NCBI GenBank assembly: GCA_030704615.1
Contig: CM060733.1
Location: forward strand, 3,968,001-4,032,000
Length of the DNA: 64,000 bases
Direction of reading: 5' to 3'
DNA from: Takakia lepidozioides
Taxonomy: Eukaryota > Streptophyta > Takakiopsida > Takakiales > Takakiaceae
Shown piece by piece: positions 1-10,302 of this stretch (position 1 is its first letter; each line of letters begins with the position of its first letter). Below the pieces are notes generated by a model. The model did no database searches. It was not told the origin of the DNA and saw only the letters and a list, made by a program, of their open reading frames with translations. The translations under genes were made by a program, and so were the position numbers.

Positions 1-37
1 GGAAAACAATGCTCCTCCTACATACTATTCTCAGCAG
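1..37 (+). CDS. Partial upstream exon, probably of the RGG-rich gene
   Basis: The first 37 bases read as a short open stretch rich in Pro, Tyr and Gln (ending PPTYYSQQ), followed directly by a GTTTGT splice donor at 38. The composition fits the His/Pro/Gln-rich start of the exon beginning near 300. A phase-0 link would need the AG at 304-305 as acceptor; the AG at 297-298 would fit a different phase. The gene begins outside the window. The link is inferred from orientation, composition and the donor. Confidence 0.35.
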
Positions 38-298
38 GTTTGTGTTTTACAGCGATTCTGAAAGGCAAATGATTGTGCAGATCCTTTGTTTCTGACTTTT
101 TGATCTGAAGTAACGAGACTGTCCTTAGTCAGTCACCTACCAATTTTTGCTTGCTAGGGCTCAACATTCTAGTTGCACTTTAAATGCATGATTCTCTCTG
201 TACTTTCTGCCACTTTCAAACTCTATTTACTGCAGAGAGGTGGAGAGAGAGAATTGACTAGGTGTCCTGGTGTTGATGGTGGGTGGATAGTTCGGCAG
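38..298 (+). other. Probable intron before the RGG exon
   Basis: The stretch starts with GTTTGT and has a pyrimidine-rich section ending in CTGCAG at 230-236, another candidate acceptor. From that acceptor the phase-0 frame runs into a TGA near 302, so the later AGs are more likely. No other feature is visible. Confidence 0.35.
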
Positions 299-821
299 CC
301 ATGAGGAAGCAAATGTAGGAAGCATTGCCGATGTGGGAGGTATTCAAGATGTGGGAGAAGAGAAGGCAGTGGAGCAGCCCACAGCAGCTGTTGCAGCAGG
401 AGGTGGGCAACCACAAACACATGGCCATTATCAGCACTACCCACATCATCCTCACCATCCTCAGCCTCCGCCTCAGACTGGAGGCGCAGGGCCAAGGAGT
501 GGTGGGGGGTATCAGCAGGTCCATCCAGCAGCAGGATCTCCTGTAAGGGGGCGTGGTATGGGAGGAGGCTATCCAGGCAATGGCGGTCGTGCGGGTGGTC
601 GTGGATACCCTAATGGGCGTGGTGGCCGAGGGGGCCGAGGCGGCATGTATTCAAATGGGGGGCGCGGGGGTCAGTTCTATGACCAGCCCAGTGGCTTTCA
701 TCCTCGACCTAATCACTATGAGGCCAGAGGGGGTCGTGGTGGCAGGGGCGACATGATGTACAATGGGCATTCTAATGGTCCAGCCCCACCGTCCCCTGCT
801 GTTGCGACTGGCTCAGGCTGA
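299..821 (+). CDS. 3' exon of an RGG/glycine-rich protein, probable RNA-binding
   Basis: This frame is open from just after a stop at 288-290 to TGA at 819-821. It encodes a Val/Ala/Glu-rich lead-in, a His/Pro/Gln-rich stretch (HHPHHPQPPPQ), then many RGG and GRGG boxes (for example GRGGRGGRGG), and a short Pro/Ala/Ser tail. RGG boxes usually bind RNA or serve as arginine-methylation sites in mRNP proteins. No folded domain lies in the window, so the family (LSM14/DCP5-like, LARP-like, G3BP-like or other) cannot be named. There is no convincing in-frame ATG near the 5' end, which supports an internal or terminal exon. The exact acceptor is unresolved, so the start is approximate. Confidence 0.6.
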
Positions 822-1539
822 TGAATAGACTAAAATGCGCTTAGGGTGGTTGAAAGTGGTTATCCATTTTTGGGATGGTGTGACAACTTATGTGACTGGC
901 ATGATGAAATGTGGTAGGTTTGACCTACCTCTTTGTAGTACCGTGTTGTGATTTCGAAACTGTTTGTGAGGAGGTAGTCGGAAGCATCATGGTGTGCCCA
1001 TTAGGTAGCTAGTACTGCAACATTGTCAGTGGTAGGGAAGGCATGGAAGATAGAAAATTTCAAAAGGTCTACAGAAAACATTCAAAAGTTTTCACTTGCT
1101 GGATGGTAAGTCCCAGTGCTGATTGTATTCATGTTTAAGCAGGCCACAGAAAGCTTGTCCCTGGAAATGTGAAAAAGCTGGCCTTAGAGTCATTTTGTCA
1201 AGGCTGAGTTTCTATCTTCAGGCCACCCACACCGCAGGCATTGACAATCTCCTTGACCTCCTTGCATCTATTTATTGTTCAAAGGTAGACTCCCTGCCCT
1301 CAGTTTAAATTTCAGTCTGGTGCCAAGAGTAGGTAGGCTCTTCAGGTCATCCTTAAGGTCCTCACCCATGTCACAAACTGCAAACAAATTCAGGGAAGTT
1401 TTGTGCCTAACTTTGTTTGGTTCGGCATTCTTCCTGCTTCTGACATGGCCTTCGACACTTCAGCCTCCAAGTCAGCTTTATCTAGCAGGGTCAGTTCTTC
1501 CTGCCTAATAGTCAAATACTTGAAATCCCCTTCTTAACC
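822..1539. other. 3' UTR of the RGG gene and unannotated DNA
   Basis: This is non-coding sequence after the stop codon. Short open frames near 1123 and 1275 have no recognisable motif. The right part may belong to the 3' end of the minus-strand LINE relic that follows. Confidence 0.4.
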
Positions 1540-1900
1540 CTTTCCACTGGGAAATAAGAGTCGATCAAAGTAGGGATCATAGTAGGTATCGGTATTAGGC
1601 ATGCAATTCAACCGACCCCACCATCTGACCTTAAAATCATCATGTAGATATCTCAAGGGCGGTACCCCAAACAGCCATATAAGCTGTTCTAGAGCACCCT
1701 GATATGCTATTTCTAAGCACCGAAAGCTGAATGAATTCTAAGGGTTTAACTCGTTGGAGTTGCCCTCCCACACGGTAGATGCGCACTCCAAGTTAGGCCT
1801 AATAACATTGCAAAGCATGGTCCTTTTAACTTCAGTATTAATCCCTCTGCAGTCTAAAAATTGAGTGAGACCCAAAGCCTTGCGATCAACAGACACAGAT
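1540..1900 (-). pseudogene. Degenerate LINE reverse-transcriptase C-terminal region
   Basis: Translated on the minus strand with several frame breaks, this segment gives pieces typical of the thumb region of non-LTR reverse transcriptases: KALGLTQFL, then CRGINTEVKRTML, then VIRPNLECASTVWEGNSNE. Further left come AVWGTALE and WWGRLNCMP, as in LINE proteins where the RT tail is followed by conserved Trp-rich segments. In the family the second block usually reads like RPxLEYASEVWEG, so the match is close. Stops and shifts show that it is dead. The endonuclease and the catalytic YxDD region are absent here. Confidence 0.65.
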
Positions 1901-3210
1901 AGGGGTAAACAAGTTCACGGTGGACCTGAGCAAGCCAATTTTTTTCCAGGTTAGATTTCAAACCTTAAATTGCAGACCTGTTCACGTGATTTCGCGTTCA
2001 TGTTGCTTACCCATTTAATCGTGACATCTTTGCTGGATCATCCATTGTATTCTAAATTAGACGTCGTACGATCGATTACACCGGTCTCCTAGAAGTTCAA
2101 CTTTGTTACATGTCCGGAATCTTAGGTGCTGATGGTGGTCTGGATTTGCTCCGTCTAGATGCATAGTCTGAGCGACGAATTTTCGCTTGCACTTTTCAGG
2201 TTGGCCATCTTGGAGAAGAATATGACGACTGGGTGCACCAGGCGATACCTCGTAAGGAGACCCCTCGTTTTTTCGATAACAATATCCTTGAGGGATAGAC
2301 TGGTTCACACAAAAGATTCCATAGTAATGGAAATACAATGCATCTAATTTAGCACTTGCAACTTGTTCATCCGTTCTGTATTAGTTCCCGAGAGCCCTTT
2401 TCAGCATGCCTGCATGTGCGGGAGGATTGCTCCGAGCCTTCTCAATCAGAGTCCGTCGAAGTATTATCCTGTAGCAGGACAACCTTGAGGATGATATTAT
2501 TGTTTGCCCGTATGTATGTCATTACTGCTGTTTTCTATCCATGTTATTGAAGGTGCTAGTTTTGATTGATGCAGTTTTTGACTCGTACAAAATGGTGGCT
2601 CTTCCCAACGATATGGGTGCCAGTTGTGATGTGGACACAATTGCAAGCCTTGGCTGATGGGCTACCCGGCCCGCCCAATTCCTTTTTCCGTCATTCATGT
2701 CATGGGTTTTGTTGTGGACATGTTTTGAGTACTGCATTCACCGTTTTGCTTTCCACATAAAGGCTTCAAGCTGTTGGTGAGAACTGTTCTTTCAATAGAT
2801 GCCAAATTTCCATACGTTTGCTGAAGATGGTAGACAATTTGATTTTGTAGATGGGGTCTTGGGGTCACTAACGACCATCGAGAAACCATCTTAACGTGAC
2901 TAAGTAGTGCATGCAGCAGTCCCCAATAAACCTCATTCCCAGATATTCTCTCTTATAGTGAAGCTTGGTGTTCCCCCCACCTTGTCTCCACATAGCTGTG
3001 CAGAAAACTAGACAGGCAGCTGCCAAAATAGCATGGCACAGGTTCGCAACAAAGGTATAGAGGGAGAAAGCCATCTCTCTGGCTGCTTGGTATCAACCTC
3101 ATCCAGGGCATCAAACTGGTTAGAAAGTTTCGAGTCAAAGTCACCACCCTTCGTTGTCTTCCTAGAGCGCCTCATTAAATCACCAATGTCTAACATGACA
3201 TGAACTATGG
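1901..3210. other. No recognisable feature
   Basis: Open frames here (longest about 90 codons, minus strand 2057-2338) overlap frames on the other strand and show no known motif. I see no RNA gene or clear inverted repeat. Confidence 0.5.
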
Positions 3211-3635
3211 CATGAACATGACAAATAGTCAAGCTGCCATGAAAAGGCAAAAACAAATACAAGGGCATCAGTTTTTGGGTGATAGAATTTTTATTTCACA
3301 CTCAATTTCCCTGATTCCACAACCCACAAATAGATACTTGAACCAGCTTTCTAAGGGCATATCACACACCCCAATAGGTGGAGGTCACCCCAAACTAGAG
3401 GCATGAACATGACACATAGTCAAGCTGCCATGAAAAAGCAAAAGCAAATATAAGGGGCCCACATTTTTGGTGATAGAATTTCCATGTCACAATCAATTTC
3501 CCTGATTCCAAAACCCACAGATAGATACTTAAACCAGCTTTCTGAAGGCATATCTCACACCCCAATAGGTGGAGGTGACCCCAAACTAGAGGCATGAACA
3601 TGACACATAGTCAAGCTGCCATGAAACAAGTTAGG
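3211..3635. repeat. Tandem repeat, 191-bp unit, two full copies plus a partial third
   Basis: The landmark CATGAACATGACA begins at 3211, 3402 and 3593, a constant 191-bp step. The units share the segment with GTCAAGCTGCCATGAAAA, a CAATTTCCCTGATTCC block and CCCCAATAGGTGGAGG. The third copy breaks off about 40 bases in, after GCTGCCATGAAA. The units differ by scattered substitutions. No open frame is conserved between them, so this looks like a small satellite-like duplication. Confidence 0.85.
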
Positions 3636-4587
3636 GCATTGAAGGGGCAACTTGTTTTGGGCCATAACCATTTGACAGCACACTAGAGTAGAATGAAACA
3701 ACCAAGAGAAGTGTCCGCATGTGAAGTAGCTCTCCACAGCCATATGACATTGCAAGATTAAAGGTGTTGACAAAGAGAAGCATGTACAAATGTCATACAA
3801 GGTCAATATGGAAAATGGTTGCGATCAAGTTGGGCTACAAGGCTAGCATATCACCTGGAATGTGAATGAAACAACACCACAATAGTTGAGAATCACAATG
3901 TACCTTCCCAATATCTCTGCAAACAAGAATCCCTAGCTTGGGGATTGCTAGTCTGTGAGCGGCTCACGTGAGCGGAAAGATGCCAATCCGTGAGCGAAAA
4001 AATGCTCACGTAATAGGGTGCATGGGCCTACAATCGCGGATGAGGAAGCCCCGGGAGACCTATTTCCACGGGAATGAGTGTACATATCATGCGTACTTGG
4101 ATGATTATTGGATGAATGTTGGATGAATCATTCATAATGGTTGAATGCAAAATGGTTGATGGATGGACATATGCTTCGCGATGCATGAACAATGGATGAG
4201 TAGATGATTAAAGATTGGATGTATTATCGACCCATATAAAATGAATGAATGGAGTTGCAAATGCGGACGAAAAGGAGTTATATGGATGAAATGGCTTATG
4301 GAAGCAAGAACTGAAAGAGAGGTACACACCGGATAAAAATCAAACAACCCCCTCACAGGCTCATTGATAGATATTTTGAAACAGGGTGAATCATTCGAAA
4401 AATGACTATCCACTGCATATGTACATTGTCTTGTCATTTGATGGGTCCGCCCATGTGTAGACAAAATCAGGGTCATCGCTCAGGTACTTCCCTGGAATGA
4501 GGATATGGTAGATGTACCTAAACCATACATTCAGAAAAACACAGATGCAGCAGACCTGTTTGTTAACTCCCATTAAACCCCATTGTA
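3636..4587. other. Non-coding, with a GGATGAA-rich patch
   Basis: There is no gene signal. A perfect 12-bp palindrome (GCTCACGTGAGC) lies at 3962-3973 with further GTGAGC words around it. From about 4095 to 4300 the sequence is rich in GGATGAAT-type words. The complementary CATTCATCC words recur at 5520-5610, which could mean the ends of a larger inverted element, but I could not align the two ends. Confidence 0.4.
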
Positions 4588-4905
4588 ATCAATGTCGCGT
4601 TGACGCAAGGTTGATCCTTGAACTTCCCAAAAGACTAGAAGACACGAAACACTAAGCAAGACGAAGATTTATCTCCCAAAAGATGCGATTGAAATTCATA
4701 GCATAATCAAGGTTGCGTTGATTGTGTCCCACACAAAATGCAATATATATATATATATATTTGAAAAAATGATGCTTTCATTTTTGAAATCAAGGTTGCA
4801 ACGCAAGGTTGATCTGCATCACCAAAAAACAAAACAAAAATTAAAAAAATTTGATGTTGCATGATGCAAATCAATCTTGCGTTTACGCAACCTTGATTTG
4901 AGAAA
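4588..4905. repeat. Diverged hairpin repeats related to the 4968-5228 array
   Basis: Several words of the type CAACCTTG/CAAGGTTG occur here around GCGTT or ACGCAA cores, for example CGCGTTGACGCAAGGTTG near 4597 and an inverted pair around CTTGCGTTTACGCAACC near 4877. They resemble the array units with GCG in place of GTG. A TA microsatellite (about ten repeats) lies at 4743-4761 between them. Confidence 0.5.
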
Positions 4906-4967
4906 TGAAATCATTTTTTTTCAAAAACAAAAAGGAAAAAAAAACACTGAATCATCCACATCCACTC

Positions 4968-5228
4968 GGAAATCAACCTCGTGTTAACACAAGGTTGATT
5001 TCAACTCCTCAGAAATTGACAACCTCGTGTTGACACAAGTTGATTTCAAGTCCTCGGAAATCAACCTCGTGTTGACACAAGGTTGATTTCAAGTCCTCGG
5101 GAATCAACCTCGTGTTGACACAAGATTGACTTCAACTTGTCAAAAATCAACCTCGTGTTGACACAAGGTTCATTTCAAGTTCTCGGAAATCAACCTCGTG
5201 TTGAGACCAGGTTGATTTCAAGTTGTCA
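4968..5228. repeat. Array of six ~43-bp units, each an imperfect hairpin
   Basis: Six units follow head to tail. Each has the core AATCAACCTCGTGT, then TG, then ACACAAGGTTGATT, and ends with TTCAAGTCCTCGG or a variant. The two 14-nt arms of the core are complementary except for one position (C opposite A), so every unit can fold on itself. Units differ by a few substitutions (AGATTGACTT and GAGACCAGG variants). There is no open frame. Confidence 0.85.
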
Positions 5229-6451
5229 ATTTTCCAAAATTAATGGCACTTTCTTGAATGAGATCAATCTTTTTTTGCAATGAAAATTGTTATCCACTAT
5301 AGAATTGAAATCTATGATTTTTTCCTAACCATCTCCTAACCCACGTCATGACCGATTCAATGACATCAATATTACATGGACCTTTTGTAAATGGCATTGT
5401 TATCCGACATGTATAGTGTATCCAACCCAAACTAGGTGAGGCAAAATCAATATTACTTTGAATTAGTGGATGGCACACTTCATTCAACATCGTTCATGTT
5501 CTTTCACCATAAATCTTATTGTTGTCATCCATGGTTCATTCATCCATCTTTTGTCATCCAGCATTCATCCTACATTCATCCATTCCACATAGCCATTCAT
5601 CCTTAAGAATTTCGCCGCACATTCCTCTCAAATTTTCATGCATGGCACTCGGCATCTTAGGTCCAGGCATCGTATGTTACCCTCCATTCCACTCAACATT
5701 GCGCCCACGACAATAGGTCTTGTTGTTCCCACGGCTATAGGCTCCACTTCCCTTATGTGCACACACTTAAGAAATCTGCTCATGCTTAAGAAATCTGCTC
5801 CACGCGCTAGCTTCTCTCCCCTGGCTTCACCAACCAACGCCGACGCCCCTCACGCTTGGGTTTCTTCCTTCAACGAACATCATTTCCTTTTCTTTCTTTC
5901 TCTTCCCTCTTGTAAACATGTCTCCTACTCTTGGATGAAATGCAGTGGCCTTCTGCAAGTTGTGGGCCCCGCTCTGAGAAAACGACGAAGGCGTCAGTTA
6001 GGGGCGCCGCGAAAATCGATTGCCCCTTGTGACGGCTTTTTTGCGATTCCGTGGGGGCGCCCCTTAGGGTCGAATATGCTATTTCCACCAATAGTGCCTC
6101 GTGAATCCTGGGGGCAATTCACAGGGGGGGGGACTCTTTTTTTAGCATTTTTAGACATTGAAACCTTCACAGTGCCTCTATTATCAAGTCTCGAGGTGGT
6201 GTCATTTGCCACATAATCCAAGCCTAAGCTGGAGCAGGTAGTTTTAAAGGCATATTGTCCATCCTGGGATTCACCCCAAAAACTACACATGAAGCCCTAG
6301 ATTTGGCATAAGTAACCACCTCCCAGAGAAAGAGGGAGAGTGAGAGACAGAGACAGAGAGATGGAGAGACATGGTCTAAAGTCAAATAAAGGTTGTTTCC
6401 TTGGTTTCTATCAAACATCTTTTCCCTACTGTCTGCATTGTTATAAGCTAC
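5229..6451. other. Non-coding, with short repeats
   Basis: CATTCATCC-type words are dense at 5520-5610. A GC-rich inverted pair (TTAGGGGCGCC near 5998 and GGCGCCCCTTA near 6056) could form a stem with a ~50-nt loop. A GA-rich tract lies at 6324-6370. The 192-codon open frame beginning at 5638 has no motif and is probably chance. Confidence 0.4.
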
Positions 6452-6454
6452 TTA
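6452..6454. repeat. TTA target-site duplication (left)
   Basis: TTA immediately precedes the GGCCCC terminus and is repeated at 8357-8359 after the other terminus. Confidence 0.8.
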
Positions 6455-8356
6455 GGCCCCGGCCGCACTGGTGGTTAATTAGCCGTGACTGCTAGCAATG
6501 GTTAGTTAGCCACTATTAAGCAATGGTTAGTTAGCCCGGGTTAGAGAGCGGCCGCACTTATGGCTAAAAGTTAGAAATGGCTAACGAAGGTTATCACGCG
6601 AGCTGCCTGCCAAGCACCGCTGGAGCTGCCCGTCGAGGTAGCGAGGACGCCAGCTGCGAAGCTCGAGCTCGAACTGCTTGCATCTAGAGTTTGGTGGAGC
6701 CTAGCTACACTACGCCAGTTGCAAGGCATGCACAGGAGGAGAGGCACGTTAATCCCAGGACAGGTGTGACATATCCATTAACTATCCATTGGTGTTGGTT
6801 CCTCAGTTGAAAATGTGTTCTATAGCTAGCAAGAACTCTCATTTTTTGAGACGTTTCAAAACTTGAAATGACATGTGCTGGCATTTGGGAATATCGGAGA
6901 AGGTGGGTGCCATTAGAACAATGTCCAAGGTTTGAATTTTGATGCCACCAAATTGGTGTGTGTAGTTTGGGTATTCTCAATGTGCATAAGTTTTGGTGTT
7001 GTCAGGGCTATGCACATTTGAAAGGCAGAGTCCCAGAGGTGGAGGTGTGGGGACTGGGTGGCGCCACAACGTGCAATTGAAGGAGTTGCGGGCACATGTA
7101 TGCCATCAGTTTTGCCCATGTAGGAATTTTGGTGTGAGGTGATTTTGCTACATATGATTTCCTTCAGTCCAAGAAACATCTCTGCTTTGATTTGGTATAT
7201 CCTTTTCTAGCCCTATATTAAATCTTTGGTTCTACTTGCAATGTGGTTATGGTGTACTGACTTGTGGCAACTGAAGCTCTTGAACAGGTGTTGGTAGTGG
7301 AGAAGAAGCAGGCCATTTCCTTCTTAGATCCCAAACAAGAATTGGTATGTTGTAGATGTTGTCTAGTCTTTCCCATCCTCGGAATGGAAATCAATTGCTT
7401 TGGTAGAATATTTCAATCTGGATGGAGTGAAAGCGTAAAAATATATAAAGTCCACATATCACTTTCTTCTTTAAATTAGTGCAACCTGATTGCACACTGA
7501 CCCTACATCTGATCCACTCAAAACCTTCTGTAGCAGGAAATGGAAATTGGTGTCCTTATCATCTCAGTGCAGAGCATCCTTTTCTGATCAGTGACGTAGG
7601 GACGGACATAATGCTTGAGATACTGACTTTCCAATCGACCACATGGCCTATATGATACAAATCAGCCTGGCCTCCCCTGATGATCATTGTTCAGATACAT
7701 CTCATGCTGATGGAGGTAAAACATATTGGTGCATGGTGATCTGACATTGATAGGCTTACCTACCCGGTTGGATGAATCTGATGGGTACGATCACTCAGGC
7801 CACATGAGGTGGCTTGCCTGAATGACTATGCTGTCTCCCCATGGGAGCTTACACGATTGCTATGTGAGCTCCAGGTGAATACCATCTTCTAGTTATAGAA
7901 TAATTCTAAATTGTGTTGAGATAAAGGTCACAAAATTCTTGAAAGTCATACCAATCTATTGGATTGAAGATATTGAAATGGTTGAAAGTTCATATGTTAT
8001 TCAGGGTTGACTGGGTTGCAGCATGATGAAGTGAAGAGTCAAGTGCATTTCTAGTTCTTGTCACACATTTCCAGTTCTTGTGCAGTCTGTGGTTTACGGT
8101 TTGCGAGAGACGGGCGCGAGGAAGGAGGAGAACCGGGAGCGCGTTAAAATTTTCCATCGGCTGCCCCCCGTGATCAAAGTTAATACGTGGGGGTGGGTAG
8201 GGGTTATCTAGTTGGACAAATATTGGGGGACGATTAGCGACGATTAGCGCTGATTAAATTGACATTGGCTAAATTGCTTAGTGCGGCATCAAAATAAAGA
8301 TAGCCGTGGCTAAACTCCACTTAGCCACGGTTAAATCGGCCAGTGCGGCGGGGGCC
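6455..8356. mobile_element. Non-autonomous PIF/Harbinger-type DNA transposon
   Basis: The ends are inverted repeats: GGCCCCGGCCGCACTGG at the left and the complement of GGCCCCCGCCGCACTGG at the right, 16 of 17 identical. They are flanked on both sides by TTA (6452-6454 and 8357-8359), the hallmark target duplication of PIF/Harbinger elements. Just inside both ends are GGTTA/TAGCC-rich subterminal words (TTAGCCGTG-like). The 1.9-kb interior has no transposase-like open frame, so movement would have needed an enzyme from elsewhere. The right end touches the 4CL-like relic. Confidence 0.85.
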
Positions 8357-8396
8357 TTAGAATAGGAGCAAAGACTGACAAGATATTGAATCCAGG

Positions 8397-8542
8397 GTAC
8401 TTGAACAATCCGGAGGCCACAACATCGACACCGGACTCTGAGGGGTGGTTGCACACAGGTGACCTGGTCTACTTTGATGACCGGGGCCTCTTATACATTG
8501 TTGAGCACATCAAAGAGCTTTATCAAATACAAGGGCTTCCAA
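8397..8542 (+). pseudogene. 4-coumarate-CoA-ligase-like exon, frameshifted
   Basis: The exon starts after a CAG acceptor and reads GYLNNPEATTSTPDSEGWLHT, then GDLVYFDDRGLLYIVEH and IKEL. These are the classic adenylation-domain motifs of 4CL and related acyl-CoA ligases. After KEL the frame jumps: with one T removed near 8520-8521 the sequence continues in the expected 4CL wording (KYKGFQ) up to a GTGTTT donor at 8543. A single-base insertion has therefore broken the reading frame. The preceding exons that a 4CL would have are absent; a Harbinger element sits just upstream. The true enzyme would activate hydroxycinnamates or similar acids. Confidence 0.8.
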
Positions 8543-9032
8543 GTGTTTCTCCTAGCCCCTCTTTCCAGACTTGAACATATGCCACTTTATATTTGACTCG
8601 AAATGGTTCGCGGGTAAAGTCTAGGCAAGCAAGCTTGACTCTACCTCTATCTGTGAGCTCTAGTTAAATTACAGATTTACCACAGGTTTGAACATAATTA
8701 GCAGGAAAGGTGAGTTAGTGTGGGATGAGACACCCTTGGGCCCCAGAAGATCAATGTTGCCCAACACTCTGGACATGTTGGACTGTCCTTAACTGTATGG
8801 TATTGAATTGCCTCTGCTACGTCAAAAAGTGCCTGAAGGTTTTGTGGTTATAACCGGATTGGGCTCCTATACATCAGCCAACTTTCAATTTAGTAGAGAC
8901 CCATGTTCCCTTTAGTGTCTCTATGCCCATACAGTTAACCACCTTCCATGTGGAAGCCAGTTTTGGTGTGATTTTGTGATTCGGGTCTTGCACTTCGCAA
9001 CACATGTAGAAAACCCTCCTGCATCATGTCGT
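8543..9032 (+). other. 4CL-like intron, left part
   Basis: This runs from the GTGTTT donor to the copia insertion point. Nothing else is recognisable. The intron resumes after the transposon at 13732 and ends at a TGCAG acceptor at 13789. Confidence 0.6.
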
Positions 9033-9412
9033 TGTTGGCACTAATAGCCGCATTTGAGTTGAGCTCGGCTGGTAGTTGCGGCCAACGTAGATAAGATCAG
9101 ACTTAGTAGATCTGTTAGGTGAAGGCATAGATAACTTTAGGAGTTGCACCGTTTAATCACTATAGTTTCTCCGTAGTTCTCTCCACTGATTTAGGTATTG
9201 CTCAAGTATATATGTGATTCAATTTCTCTCTATTTCATGTTCAATTCAGCGCTCAACTGTTCCTGCAGTCTTTGTCCTTCCATAGTGCTTTCTTCACAGT
9301 GTGAGAGAGAGTTCAGCCGATGTAGTCTTGTTCTTCTCAAGCTTGTATTCTGCTGTCTAGCTTACGTCTTGTCTTGCAAGAGATTAGATATGGCAGATGC
9401 TTACGATTCACA
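9033..9412 (+). repeat. 5' LTR of the copia element
   Basis: It starts TGTTGGCA and ends GATTCACA. It matches 13389-13731 over nearly its whole length but contains about 27 extra bases near 9065-9095 and a short extra piece near the 3' end. Its last 23 bases overlap the start of gag (ATG at 9390). Confidence 0.9.
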
Positions 9413-10275
9413 GGTTATGGGCCCACTCTACGGGCGCATCGATAAGTTTGAGGGAAAAGGATTACATACTTTGGAAGTTTAAGATGGAGTCTTCTCTAAA
9501 GGCTAGAGAGATGTGGCATCTTGTTAGAGGCAAGGAAGTGAGGCCACCTGAAACATCTACTACTGAGTTTGCTGCTTATACCAAGAAAAAAAATAGAGCT
9601 CGTAATCTCATTATTCAAAGTCTCTCTGACAACCAGCTCATGAGTGTTCAAAAAGAGAGTTCAGCGCGTGGAATTTGGGAGGCTCTGGAACAGCGACATG
9701 TCGACAAAGGGATGGCTAACAAGCTTTTTCTTATGAGGAAGTTTTTCACTGTTCAGATGAGTCCAAGCGACACAATGGATCAACACTTGAACAAATTGGG
9801 AGCTATGGCAAAAGAGCTTGATGCATCGGTGCCACAAGAAGTGAAGGTCATGATACTTCTTATGAGTTTACCAGATAGCTATCAGTTCCTGATCACGTCT
9901 CTAGAGTCATACATGTCGCTTACGTGGGATATTGTGACTAATAGGTTGCTCAATGAGAAACTTATGAGGAGAGAGAAAGGAACGTGTTCACACTATGATG
10001 AAGTAGCGTTGTTGGCTCATAATAGTAAAAAGAGCCCAGACTCTAAGAAAGTCAGAAAGAAGAGTAAAGATATTTGTAATTACTGCAAGAAGTCGGGTCA
10101 CTGGGCAAAAAACTGCAGGAAGAGAAGGTTTGACCAGAGAAATGGAAAGAATGAGGAAGGAAATAGTGTCGATAGTGGTGAGGCATTCGTTTATGCTTTG
10201 TCATTCTCTTCTTGTGATGACATGTGGTGCATAGACTCTGGGGCTTCTGTACATCTTTCTCATCGCAAGGAATAG
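9390..10275 (+). pseudogene. copia gag with zinc knuckle and protease start (broken)
   Basis: Gag starts at ATG 9390, inside the LTR (MADAYDSQ). It reads through the primer-binding site and breaks with a +1 shift near 9455-9462 (an extra G after the FEGK codons). The rest is open to a TAG at 10273-10275. It includes the Gag domain (DYILWKFKMESSLKARE and the Gag helices), a CCHC knuckle CNYCKKSGHWAKNC (C-x2-C-x4-H-x4-C) at about 10075-10115, and the aspartic protease motif WCIDSGAS near 10225. The knuckle binds RNA, and the DSG motif belongs to the enzyme that cuts the polyprotein. Confidence 0.85.
9413..9426 (+). other. Primer-binding site matching the initiator tRNA-Met anticodon arm
   Basis: Directly after the LTR lies GGTTATGGGCCCAC. 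It is complementary to GTGGGCCCATAACC, the 5' strand and loop of the anticodon arm of plant initiator tRNA-Met as I recall it. The usual plant copia site, which pairs with the tRNA 3' end, is absent. Priming by a tRNA half is established for Drosophila copia and yeast Ty5, and this arrangement looks the same. Confidence 0.75.
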
Positions 10276-10302
10276 ATCAGTGATTACAAGGAGATTTCAC
10301 CC

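Noticed and set aside
4095-5660. Large element bounded by GGATGAA-rich and CATTCATCC-rich patches
   Set aside because: The two patches are complementary in flavour only. I could not align them base by base or find a target duplication.
5638-6216. Open frame of 192 codons on the plus strand
   Set aside because: No motif. It crosses a GC-rich inverted pair and a G run, and the translated sequence has no coherent domain.
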